Position numbers and translations under genes: made by a program. Shown here in pieces: positions 54,687 through 62,715 of a stretch of DNA of 64,000 bases. The notes beneath the pieces are model-generated. The model had not been told where the DNA came from, made no database searches, and saw only the letters and a list, made by a program, of their open reading frames with translations. Position 1 is the first letter of the stretch. Each line of letters opens with the position of its first letter. The stretch covers positions 62,001 to 126,000 of the forward strand of contig CALHFG010000014.1 of NCBI GenBank assembly GCA_938029215.1, written 5' to 3'. This DNA comes from an uncultured Acidimicrobiales bacterium. Lineage in GTDB: Bacteria > Actinomycetota > Acidimicrobiia > Acidimicrobiales > SZUA-35.

Positions 54687-55385
54687 TTACGCGGTCAGGC
54701 TCGGTGCGCTGGTCAAGCTCAGACCCTCATGACTGCGCGCCAGGATCATCACCCCTTGAGTCAACGGCAGATGCAGCTGTTCAATAGGCGCCGACGGCTG
54801 GTCATGCCGCCGAATCCCGGCTCCCGAAAGGGGTTCTGTGCCCCACCAATGCCAGCGCTGGGCTGCCCCGTCCCATGGGTGTTCTCCGTCAGCATCGAGC
54901 AGAAGACCCGTGAGCCGACCGGGCTGGGTGTAGGCCCCCGCTTCCTCCAGCGGCTGCGCCCCCGTGAGCAACCAGCGGGGTGACGACGAATGGTAAAAGT
55001 CCAGTTCCCAACCCAGCGGAACCCGGGTGCCGAAACCGGTACGAATTAGCTCGGTCGAATCGTCGAGTTCGAGGGCGAAGGCTTCCAAGCCGTAGGACCA
55101 GTGCTCGTGAGCGGTCTCACATACCTGCTCGACCCACAAAGCGCTGGTCCTGAACTCCCACCGCTGAAGCGGAATCGGCACATCGGCTTCGATCATCACA
55201 ACCGGCTTTCCGCTAGCCGGCCACACGACACAACACTGTTCGGCATGTTGTTTCCCGGGATGGATGGACGACCAAATAACCACCGAACCCTGCCCGCCTG
55301 TCGCCATGGTCAGGTGCGCCTCGAACCACGCCTCGCTGGCAGCAGGGGGCCGTCTCGCCTCAAAGAGAGCGTTAGGCGTTGACAA
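54687..55385 (-). CDS. Conserved-looking protein of unknown function
   Basis: A 232-residue soluble protein, rich in Trp (RWEFRTSALWVEQ, HEHWSYGLEAFAL, RWHWWGTEPL) and beta-structure, with no signal peptide or helix for the membrane. The repeated Trp and Tyr suggest a lipocalin-like or ligand-binding beta fold, which is only an impression. The TTG start at 55385 overlaps the end of the DUF368 gene by 14 bases; a start at a later Met is possible. I do not recognise the family. Confidence 0.6.
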   Translation of the reverse strand: MSTPNALFEARRPPAASEAWFEAHLTMATGGQGSVVIWSSIHPGKQHAEQCCVVWPASGKPVVMIEADVPIPLQRWEFRTSALWVEQVCETAHEHWSYGLEAFALELDDSTELIRTGFGTRVPLGWELDFYHSSSPRWLLTGAQPLEEAGAYTQPGRLTGLLLDADGEHPWDGAAQRWHWWGTEPLSGAGIRRHDQPSAPIEQLHLPLTQGVMILARSHEGLSLTSAPSLTA

Positions 55386-56334
55386 GTTCTTCGCTGTCCA
55401 CCGGTGGCGCTAGCCGGGAGGCGATCTGCACGATGCCGATCGTGAACGCGGCTGCGGCAATGGCAAGGGCCAATGCCTTTACCAAGTCGCCGGTGTTAGC
55501 CCAAAGTTCCAGTCCCGTCCCACGAACCGTGGTCTCGATCTCGCCTTCTTCAATGGTGTAGCCAACGCCGTTGGGCCAGGGCCACAGCACGCGGAAGCTT
55601 CCAATCATCAGGCCGAGGAGGGCGGCTAAGACCGTCTGCTCGTATTGCTGAAGGAGATAGTTGAGAACGGTCGAGAACAAGCCGAGGCCGATTGTGGCGC
55701 CAATAAGGAACACCAGAAGCTCGGGGATCGAGCCGTCGAGCACGGCCGCGTACATTCCGAGCATCAGCATGATGAAGCTGCCGGAGATGCCAGGGAGGAT
55801 CATCGCGCAGATGGCGATTGCACCGGTGCCGAAGAAGAACAGTAGGTTTGGGTTGCTGACTGCACCGTTCTGGAATCCGAGCAAGAAGAAGGCCGCGATG
55901 GCGACTCCTACGATCACGGCGATGCGGGTGCCATCGTGGATCTTCATCTCTTTCCACACCAGGTAGCAGCTAGCCAGCACCAGCCCGCAGAACGCTGCAG
56001 CGGTCAGCTCGGCGTGTTCTTCGATCGCTATCTTCATCGGTCCCCGAAGGGCCGCGAACGCGATGATGATGCCGAGACCTAGCGGGATGAGGAACAACCA
56101 GTCGATTGCCTTCAGCGAGTCGAATCCGCCTTTGAAATCGCCTGTTACCAGCTGCTTGAGCGCATGTGCGCCGGCGCGGATCTGATTGACGAAGGTCCGG
56201 TAGATGCCCAGGATCAGCGCAACGGTTCCACCCGAAACGCCGGGAACAATGTCGGCGGCTCCCATAAAGAAGCCACGCAGAACCTGAAGAACCGGCTGAG
56301 GAATCACAATTGACAAGAATACAACGTTGGCCAT
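55372..56334 (-). CDS. DUF368 polyprenyl-phosphate transporter family (PopT-like)
   Basis: The 320-residue membrane protein of eight to ten helices carries the two DUF368 repeats: MGAADIVPGVSGGTVALILG near the N-terminus and CAMILPGISGSFIMLMLGM in the middle. Members were identified as transporters that return undecaprenyl phosphate to the cytoplasmic side for reuse in envelope synthesis. Length fits. AAAGG precedes the ATG by a few bases. It follows sdhB by 60 bp on the same strand and overlaps the next gene, so it may be the tail of the sdh transcript. Confidence 0.88.
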   Translation of the reverse strand: MANVVFLSIVIPQPVLQVLRGFFMGAADIVPGVSGGTVALILGIYRTFVNQIRAGAHALKQLVTGDFKGGFDSLKAIDWLFLIPLGLGIIIAFAALRGPMKIAIEEHAELTAAAFCGLVLASCYLVWKEMKIHDGTRIAVIVGVAIAAFFLLGFQNGAVSNPNLLFFFGTGAIAICAMILPGISGSFIMLMLGMYAAVLDGSIPELLVFLIGATIGLGLFSTVLNYLLQQYEQTVLAALLGLMIGSFRVLWPWPNGVGYTIEEGEIETTVRGTGLELWANTGDLVKALALAIAAAAFTIGIVQIASRLAPPVDSEELVNA

Positions 56335-56394
56335 GGGCCTTTCGTGAGGCTCACGACCTATGTTTGGGTGAGGTTACCCAGGCAGGGTCGGTGG

Positions 56395-57168
56395 CTATTT
56401 CTGGCCAGCGAGCTTGCGGTTGTACACCTTTGACTTGATGTAATCCCGGTTCATGAAGGCGATGAAGTCCTGGCTGATGCTCTTCGGGCAGGCCTCGGTG
56501 CACTCGCCATGGTTGGTGCAGGACCCGAAGAAATCCTCCATTGTCTCCACCATGGCTTCGGTGCGCTTGAACCGTTCGCTTTGACCTTGCGGAAGGCTGT
56601 TGAGATGCCACAGCTTGGCGCTGGTGAAGAGTTGACCGGCGCTGTTGGGGCATGCGGCAACGCACGCGCCGCAACCGATGCAGGCAGCAGCGTCCATTGC
56701 GGACTCCGATACCTCTTTGGGGATCAACGTCTCGTTTGCGTCACGAGCGTTGCCGGTGCTGGCGCTGATGTAGCCACCGGCCTCAATGACCCGATCCAGA
56801 GCGGAACGATCGACCACCAGATCTCGAAGGACCGGGAAGGCGGCCGCTCGCCAGGGCTCGATCTCGATCGTGTCGCCGTCGGAGAACTTGCGCATGTGCA
56901 GCTGGCAGACAGCGGTGGCGCGCTCGTGGCCGTGCGCTTGGCCGTTCACCATCACGCCACAGGTTCCGCAGATACCTTCGCGGCAGTCATGGGGGAACTC
57001 GATTGGAATCTGATCCTTTTCGATGAGACGTTCGTTCACCACATCGAGCATCTCGAGGAAACTCGCGTCATCGGGGATCCCGTGGGCGTCGTACTCGGCG
57101 AAGGCGCCGGGCTGATCGGGGCCCGCCTGTCGCCAGACACGTAGTTTGAGGTTGAGTGTTTTGGACAT
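56395..57168 (-). CDS. sdhB: Succinate dehydrogenase/fumarate reductase iron-sulfur subunit
   Basis: The 257-residue protein relays electrons from FAD to quinone. The plant-type [2Fe-2S] site is HDCREGICGTCGVMV with a further Cys in VCQLH. The [4Fe-4S] motif is CIGCGACVAACP. The third cluster is bound by CTNHGECTEACP. N-terminus MSKTLNLKLRVWRQ is typical of the non-classical SdhB found with single-anchor SdhC. 13 bp downstream of sdhA. Confidence 0.95.
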   Translation of the reverse strand: MSKTLNLKLRVWRQAGPDQPGAFAEYDAHGIPDDASFLEMLDVVNERLIEKDQIPIEFPHDCREGICGTCGVMVNGQAHGHERATAVCQLHMRKFSDGDTIEIEPWRAAAFPVLRDLVVDRSALDRVIEAGGYISASTGNARDANETLIPKEVSESAMDAAACIGCGACVAACPNSAGQLFTSAKLWHLNSLPQGQSERFKRTEAMVETMEDFFGSCTNHGECTEACPKSISQDFIAFMNRDYIKSKVYNRKLAGQK

Positions 57169-57181
57169 GTAAACGGAATCT

Positions 57182-59098
57182 CTACTTGTAGCTACGGGTG
57201 GACGGGATCACGTACTCGAAGGTCAGTTCTTCGGCGTGCTTGGTCTGGGGTGTGTCGGCATCGTGCCATTGCCATGCGCTGACGTGCTGGAAGTTCTCAT
57301 CGTCTCGCTTGGCCTCGCCGTCGTCGAGAACGTGCTCTTCACGGAAGTGGCCGCCGCAGCTTTCTTCACGGTCCAGCGCATCACGCGCCATCAGCTCTGC
57401 CAGTTCGAAGAAGTCGGCAACGCGGCCGGCCTTTTCGATGCTCGAGTTGATGGTGTTGTTGGATCCCAACACCTTGAGATCCTTGTAGAACTCGTCGCGA
57501 AGCGCCCGGATTTCGCCGATGGCCTTTTCGAGTCCGTTCTGATTGCGGGCCATGCCGATGTAGTCCCACACCAACTTGCCGAGCTCGCGGTGGAAGTAGT
57601 CGGGACTCTTGGTGCCCTTGATATCGAGGAACTGCTGAATTCGACCCTTCACCTCGGCCACCGCGCTGACGAACACGTCGTCGGTAGTCGACACGGGATC
57701 GGTGTTCAACTTGTCGGCCAGGTAGTCACCGATGGTGTAGGGGAGCACAAAGTAGCCGTCGGCCAGACCCTGCATCAGCGCGGAGGCGCCAAGCCGGTTG
57801 GCGCCGTGGTCGGAGAAGTTTGCCTCGCCGGCTGCGTACAGCCCGGGGATGGTGGTCATCAGGTTGTAGTCGACCCACAACCCACCCATGGTGTAGTGCG
57901 TCGCCGGATAGATGCGCATCGGCGTGCTGTACGGATCCTCACCAGTGATGCGTTCATACATCTCGAAAAGGTTTCCGTACTTCGCTTCGATGGTGTCTTT
58001 GCCATCGCGCTCGATCGAATGCTTGAAGTCCAGGTAGACGCCATTCTTCAGAGGGCCGATTCCGTAGCCGGCATCCACGACGGTCTTGGCGTTACGCGAC
58101 GCCACGTCTCGGGGCACAAGGTTGCCGAATGCGGGATACTTCTCTTCCAAGTAGTAGTTGCGGTCGGCTTCAGGAATGTCCCTGGCTCGTCGGGTCTCAT
58201 CTCGATCACGGGGCACCCAGATTCGCCCGTCGTTTCGAAGCGACTCGGACATGAGGGTCAATTTGCTTTGGAACTCGTCTGCTGCGGGGATACAGGTGGG
58301 GTGGATCTGGGTGAAGTTCGGGTTGGCGAAGTACGCCCCCTTGCGATGGGCCCGCCACGCGGCGGTGACGTTGCAGGTCATGGCGTTCGTCGACAGGTAG
58401 AACACGTTGCCGTATCCGCCGGTCGCAAGCACGACGGCATGCGCGGAATGGCTGGTGACATCGCCCGTGGTGAGATTGCGGCACACGATGCCGACCGCCT
58501 TGCCGTCCTTGACGACAACGTCGAGCATCTCTTCGCGGGTATGGAGCTTGACCTTGCCGGTGTTCACCTGCCGCATCAGTGCCTGGTAAGCGCCGAGCAG
58601 TAGCTGCTGGCCGGTCTGGCCTCGGGCATAGAAGGTGCGGCTGACCTGGGCGCCACCGAAGGAACGGTTGGCGAGCAGCCCTGCGTATTCACGAGCGAAC
58701 GGCACACCCTGAGCTGCGCACTGATCGATGATGTCTACCGAAACCTGAGCCAGGCGGTACACGTTGGACTCACGGCTACGGAAGTCGCCACCCTTGACCG
58801 TGTCGTAGAAAAGTCGGTAAACGCTGTCGCCGTCGTTCTGATAGTTCTTGGCGGCGTTGATACCACCCTGGGCGGCGATGCTGTGGGCTCGTCGAGGCGT
58901 GTCGTGGAAGGTGAACGCCTCGACTTCGTAGCCGAGCTCGCCCATGGTGGCGGCAGCCGACGCGCCGGCGAGGCCGGTGCCGACGATGATCACCTTGAAC
59001 TTGCGCTTGTTCGCCGGGTTCACAAGTTTCATATTGAACTTGTGGCTATCCCAACGATCTTCGATCGGGCCGTCGGGGATTTTTGAATCGGGAAGCAT
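57182..59098 (-). CDS. sdhA: Succinate dehydrogenase/fumarate reductase flavoprotein subunit
   Basis: The 638-residue FAD subunit oxidises succinate. It has the dinucleotide motif [20 protein letters not shown], the covalent-FAD His in [32 protein letters not shown], and [19 protein letters not shown]. The C-terminal domain is helical and ends [11 protein letters not shown]. The ATG at 59098 has AAAGGAAA about 9 nt upstream; a longer frame overlapping sdhC is a shadow. Operon sdhCAB. Confidence 0.96.
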   Translation of the reverse strand: MLPDSKIPDGPIEDRWDSHKFNMKLVNPANKRKFKVIIVGTGLAGASAAATMGELGYEVEAFTFHDTPRRAHSIAAQGGINAAKNYQNDGDSVYRLFYDTVKGGDFRSRESNVYRLAQVSVDIIDQCAAQGVPFAREYAGLLANRSFGGAQVSRTFYARGQTGQQLLLGAYQALMRQVNTGKVKLHTREEMLDVVVKDGKAVGIVCRNLTTGDVTSHSAHAVVLATGGYGNVFYLSTNAMTCNVTAAWRAHRKGAYFANPNFTQIHPTCIPAADEFQSKLTLMSESLRNDGRIWVPRDRDETRRARDIPEADRNYYLEEKYPAFGNLVPRDVASRNAKTVVDAGYGIGPLKNGVYLDFKHSIERDGKDTIEAKYGNLFEMYERITGEDPYSTPMRIYPATHYTMGGLWVDYNLMTTIPGLYAAGEANFSDHGANRLGASALMQGLADGYFVLPYTIGDYLADKLNTDPVSTTDDVFVSAVAEVKGRIQQFLDIKGTKSPDYFHRELGKLVWDYIGMARNQNGLEKAIGEIRALRDEFYKDLKVLGSNNTINSSIEKAGRVADFFELAELMARDALDREESCGGHFREEHVLDDGEAKRDDENFQHVSAWQWHDADTPQTKHAEELTFEYVIPSTRSYK

Positions 59099-59129
59099 GG
59101 GCTTTGTTTCCTTTATGCGATGCGCGGAG

Positions 59130-59942
59130 CTACTCGCTCTCTGCGCTTTCGACTGGTTGACCGATACGGGGGTCATCGGCATCGACGAGGCCGGTGAGAA
59201 CTGCGAGAGGGAAGCTGAGATTGCCGATGAGCACGACGGCGGCGATGCCGTACTGCAGGCCCTGACGGATAAGGGCGAACCGGGGATTGTTGAGCCCGAG
59301 CGTCTGGAACATGCTTCGCACCCCGTGGAAGAGGTGGATCGCAACGGCAATGTTGGCAACGATGTAGATGAGGGCGATCACTGGGTTGCTGAAGCTGCGT
59401 ACAACGTTTTCCTGCACGTGGCCGTGGGTCCAGTCGCTATCGAGGAGACCCCAGGTGAAGTCGGCCAGGTGGAAGACGATGTAGACCAGGATGACGGTGC
59501 CGGTGTAGCGGGTGGTTCGACTGGCCCAGTTAGCGGCTTGCCAGTCGCGCTTGGACTGGTAGGTTCGATTCGCCTTGCGGTTGAGCAGGCTCAGGCTGTA
59601 GGCGGAGTGGATATGTAGGCCAAAGGCGCCGATCAGGCCAAAGCGCATAATCCACAGCACCCAGCCATGAGGAAAGAGCGGCACGAGGAGCTCACGCAGG
59701 AAATGCGCATAGACGTCCATGTCGTATTCCCAGACGCCGTTTTCGGCGACCGGGCCGATGTACAGCTTGATGTTTCCGAACATGTGCGCCAGCACAAAGC
59801 CGATGAGCATCAGGCCGGTGACTGCCATCACCCACTTTTTCCCGACCGAGGTCTGGTACAGATTCAGTGGGAACGGCAGCTCTTTGCCGCGGGTGCGAAT
59901 CTTTTGTGGGCCCGAGGGGCGATTGGTGGTTGGTGCGGCCAC
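59130..59942 (-). CDS. sdhC: Succinate dehydrogenase cytochrome b membrane subunit
   Basis: The 270-residue anchor is of the single-subunit b-type (cytochrome b558) with five membrane helices: [79 protein letters not shown] and [19 protein letters not shown]. The His in AHMFGN, LHIHS, FHLAD and IHLFHG are the two-heme ligand candidates. This matches SdhABC complexes with a menaquinone partner. GTG start at 59942 with GGAG eight bases upstream. Confidence 0.94.
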   Translation of the reverse strand: MAAPTTNRPSGPQKIRTRGKELPFPLNLYQTSVGKKWVMAVTGLMLIGFVLAHMFGNIKLYIGPVAENGVWEYDMDVYAHFLRELLVPLFPHGWVLWIMRFGLIGAFGLHIHSAYSLSLLNRKANRTYQSKRDWQAANWASRTTRYTGTVILVYIVFHLADFTWGLLDSDWTHGHVQENVVRSFSNPVIALIYIVANIAVAIHLFHGVRSMFQTLGLNNPRFALIRQGLQYGIAAVVLIGNLSFPLAVLTGLVDADDPRIGQPVESAESE

Positions 59943-60006
59943 TGATTTCTCCAGGGTGCGCGATCAATATCGCTATACAGGAACAGGTTTCCACAGTTGA
60001 ACGTAG

Positions 60007-60022
60007 CGCCCGAAACCGGGCG
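60007..60022 (-). terminator. Short hairpin before sdhC
   Basis: A 6-bp stem (cgcccg / cgggcg) with a 4-nt loop lies between the DUF3052 stop and the sdhC start on the minus strand. It is a candidate end point for the GH2-DUF3052 transcript. Confidence 0.4.
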
Positions 60023-60056
60023 ATCTGCAATTCTTTGATGCGACTGTAGCGATTGG

Positions 60057-60461
60057 CTAGCGAAGGTCTTTCCGCCATACGGCTTTGAGCCCCGACCAGG
60101 TGTCGGAGATCGCACAGACCTTCACGTCGACCAGCGATGTTTCAAGGATCGCGGCCCGCACAACATCGCCGCTGAGGTCGGTGTCGACACCCGAGGTTTT
60201 CTTGGGCCAGGCGAACCAAACCATGCGATCGGGGTGGATGGCTGCTTCGATCTTGGGGAGCCGTTGGCGCAGCACCTTCTCACGAGTTTGGAACGACAGA
60301 ACAACATCGGCCGAGCGTGACAGGCGGCTAGAGAAGGTGACCGAGGGAAGTTCTCCGAGGAGTTCGGCGAGCTCGTCCGGTTCGGTGAGAACGCTCACCC
60401 GATGGCCCTTTTTGATTCCCAGTTTCTTGGGTAGTGGTGTACCCGAGTATCCGGCGGGCAT
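60057..60461 (-). CDS. DUF3052 family protein
   Basis: The 134-residue protein (MPAGYSGTPLPKKLGIKKGH, ADVVLSFQTREKVLRQRLPK, MVWFAWPKKTSGVDTDL, VCAISDTWSGLKAVWRKDLR) is a clear DUF3052 member, a soluble actinobacterial family of unknown function. Its ATG overlaps the stop of the GH2-like gene as TGATG, so the two are co-translated. Confidence 0.9.
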   Translation of the reverse strand: MPAGYSGTPLPKKLGIKKGHRVSVLTEPDELAELLGELPSVTFSSRLSRSADVVLSFQTREKVLRQRLPKIEAAIHPDRMVWFAWPKKTSGVDTDLSGDVVRAAILETSLVDVKVCAISDTWSGLKAVWRKDLR

Positions 60462-62641
60462 CAGGACGTGATCGGCTGCGACGAGGTGTCTTCGGCGGGC
60501 GGGATGACCACGCTCTGATACCGGTTGGAGGCCACCACCGGGTCGCTGTCTTCGGACCCTTCCGCCTGCAGTTCGATCGTTACCGCAACGAGGTCGTGGA
60601 TCGCTGGGACAACGAAGGTAAACGCGCCGATTCGTTCAACCGAGTCAGCCGACAGGTCGCCCTGCCAGGTGGTCTTGTGTTGCCAATCTCCGATGGTCGC
60701 TGTTGCGGTGACGCGGGCGGCCTTGAGCACTCGATGGAAGTCGTTGACGGCGTGCACCTCCATGGAGATGCGACGCCCGGGTGTGACGATGGTAGGCAAC
60801 GCGTCGGCCACCACAATCACGGGCCGGCACGAGTCGGTCACTGCACGATACGCCGGCTTCGGGCTGCGGTCCGTTTGGAGCAGTCCGAAGCCACCTTCGG
60901 GCTCGGCGTCCACCAACGCCATTACGCAGAAACCCTGGGAGGGCTGGTACTTCAGGCGTCGTATGGTCTCGATCTGCGATCGGATGAGGTCGGCTTGATA
61001 GGAACGGGTGGCGCGAGCCCAGCTGGCCCCATCAACGTACGCGCTTCGGGGGAGGTACCGCTCGAACGATTCCTCTTCGGCGGTTGCGTGAGAAGGCGAG
61101 GTGCCAGGCCAGTCCCGCACACGCATCGACTGGGAGCCGAAGCCTCCGAGGAAGCGGCCAAGCCGTGGCCATCTACGTAAGAGGGCGGCGAGGTCTTGGT
61201 GTTTGCCCGTGTGCCATCCGAGCCAGAGATGTGGGTCCGACGCCGTGGAGCTCGTGAGTCCGGGAACGGTGCCAGATCTCATGATCACCGATCGAGAGGG
61301 GTCCGAGCTCGACAGCTCGCGCCGCAATGTTGGACCGAGCACGGTTCGATTCCACGAAGGAAGAACATGCTTGCTCAGACGCTTGGCCAGACCGGCGAGC
61401 GGGTCGCCGTAGTTGATAGGTGACGGAACGACTGGTCCATTGGGTTCTTCATGAGTGCACCACACCGAAACCGATGGATGACTGCCCAAAAGGTCGGCGG
61501 CTTCGCGAGCGACCATGCGGGCTCGCCGTCGGGTGTTGGTGCTGTAGGTCCCGACCAACGGAAGGTCTTGCCACAGCAGCACCCCCAGTTCGTCCGCCCT
61601 CTGGTAGAGCTCCGGGCGGGCGATATGGCCGTGAACTCTGATGAGGTCCAGTCCTGCTTCCTTGGCCGCGTCTACATCGTCGGCGATCAGATGCGCGGGT
61701 TCGGCGGCGAGTGTGGCCGATTGTGGACCCAGGCTCACGCCCTTCACAAAGAGCCGCCTGCCGTTGACCGTCCAGCCAAAGTCCTTCACCGAAACGGTTC
61801 GAAGGCCCGTTCGCCAGAATCGCCTGTCGCTCACCGCCAACGGTTGTCCGTCCTCGTCCTCGGAGCGGACGGTGACGCCGATGTCGTACAGGGGCTGATC
61901 ACCGTCGGTCGGGCTGAGAGACCACGGCCACCACCGTTCGGGATCCTCGATGGAGATCGTCCACTCAAGCCGATTTTCACCTCTGCTGAGGGTGTGAAGG
62001 GCTGACTCGCTGCCGTTGGTCTGTCCCTGCGGGCCAAGCACGCTGGTGTCGATCCGGACATCGCCCGCGTGGAGGGCATCGAGGACCGCTCGGATTCTGA
62101 CCGTCGCCGAAGTCTCGGTCGCTTGGGTGCAGAGCAGTCGGCTATGACGAATGGCGACGGGTCCCGTGGTGCGGGTGTGGACTGGCCTCCAGATCCCCCC
62201 AGGGGAGATCGGTGGGGCGAGCGGACCGCTTTGCAGTGATCCGGTGAGCGACTGTTTTGGACCGTCGCCCGGGGCCGGGCAAGCAACATCGATTGCCAAC
62301 AGGTGGTCGTGACGTTCGCGAAGGGCGTCGGTGATCTCGAAATTGTGGGCGACGAAGTAGCCGCCGGTCGATCCGAGAAAGTGGCCGTCGAGCCACACGT
62401 CGCCTTCGGCGAGAACTCCCTCGAGAACGAGCCACTCGCGCTCGTTTTCGGACGGCTTTGGTGCTTGAAACCGCCGACGATGCAGCAGCGCATTGCGATT
62501 GAGTGCAAACGTCGGGTGCGTCGACCAGTGCCCAGGCACCTCGATTTGGGGCCATTCGGTATCGTCTAGTTCGGGATCAGCGCCACGCTTTTGGAGGTCC
62601 GCGTCGAGCCGGGCCACCCGCCACTGCCCCGAGAGATCCAT
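60461..62641 (-). CDS. Glycoside hydrolase family 2-like protein, nucleophile missing
   Basis: The 726-residue protein has the GH2 layout: a sugar-binding beta-sandwich (VPGHWSTHPTFALNRNALLH, GDVWLDGHFLGSTGGYF), an immunoglobulin-like middle, then a TIM barrel (LFVKGVSLGP, GLDLIRVHGHIARPELYQ, DELGVLLWQDLPLVG). The acid/base region reads VWCTHEEPNG (Glu near residue 398). The nucleophile region reads FLGGFGSQSM near residue 497, where beta-mannosidase-type GH2 enzymes have SEFGxQS, so the nucleophile Glu is Gly. There is no signal peptide. Normal retaining hydrolysis should be impossible unless another residue substitutes. Confidence 0.82.
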   Translation of the reverse strand: MDLSGQWRVARLDADLQKRGADPELDDTEWPQIEVPGHWSTHPTFALNRNALLHRRRFQAPKPSENEREWLVLEGVLAEGDVWLDGHFLGSTGGYFVAHNFEITDALRERHDHLLAIDVACPAPGDGPKQSLTGSLQSGPLAPPISPGGIWRPVHTRTTGPVAIRHSRLLCTQATETSATVRIRAVLDALHAGDVRIDTSVLGPQGQTNGSESALHTLSRGENRLEWTISIEDPERWWPWSLSPTDGDQPLYDIGVTVRSEDEDGQPLAVSDRRFWRTGLRTVSVKDFGWTVNGRRLFVKGVSLGPQSATLAAEPAHLIADDVDAAKEAGLDLIRVHGHIARPELYQRADELGVLLWQDLPLVGTYSTNTRRRARMVAREAADLLGSHPSVSVWCTHEEPNGPVVPSPINYGDPLAGLAKRLSKHVLPSWNRTVLGPTLRRELSSSDPSRSVIMRSGTVPGLTSSTASDPHLWLGWHTGKHQDLAALLRRWPRLGRFLGGFGSQSMRVRDWPGTSPSHATAEEESFERYLPRSAYVDGASWARATRSYQADLIRSQIETIRRLKYQPSQGFCVMALVDAEPEGGFGLLQTDRSPKPAYRAVTDSCRPVIVVADALPTIVTPGRRISMEVHAVNDFHRVLKAARVTATATIGDWQHKTTWQGDLSADSVERIGAFTFVVPAIHDLVAVTIELQAEGSEDSDPVVASNRYQSVVIPPAEDTSSQPITS

Positions 62642-62647
62642 GCTGCA

Positions 62648-62653
62648 AGCCTA
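62648..62653 (-). promoter_or_regulatory. -10 box TAGGCT, leaderless type
   Basis: On the minus strand TAGGCT ends 6 nt before the ATG of the GH2-like gene at 62641. Confidence 0.5.
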
Positions 62654-62715
62654 CTCATATGACACAGATCGAATGCAGTGACCCCCGCAGCGGGTGCGAG
62701 GCGTGAATCGGCACC

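Noticed and set aside
57236-58603. 455-codon open frame on the plus strand inside sdhA
   Set aside because: It is antisense to a complete, motif-rich sdhA and its protein has the low-complexity Val/Gly/His-rich look typical of shadows of high-GC genes.
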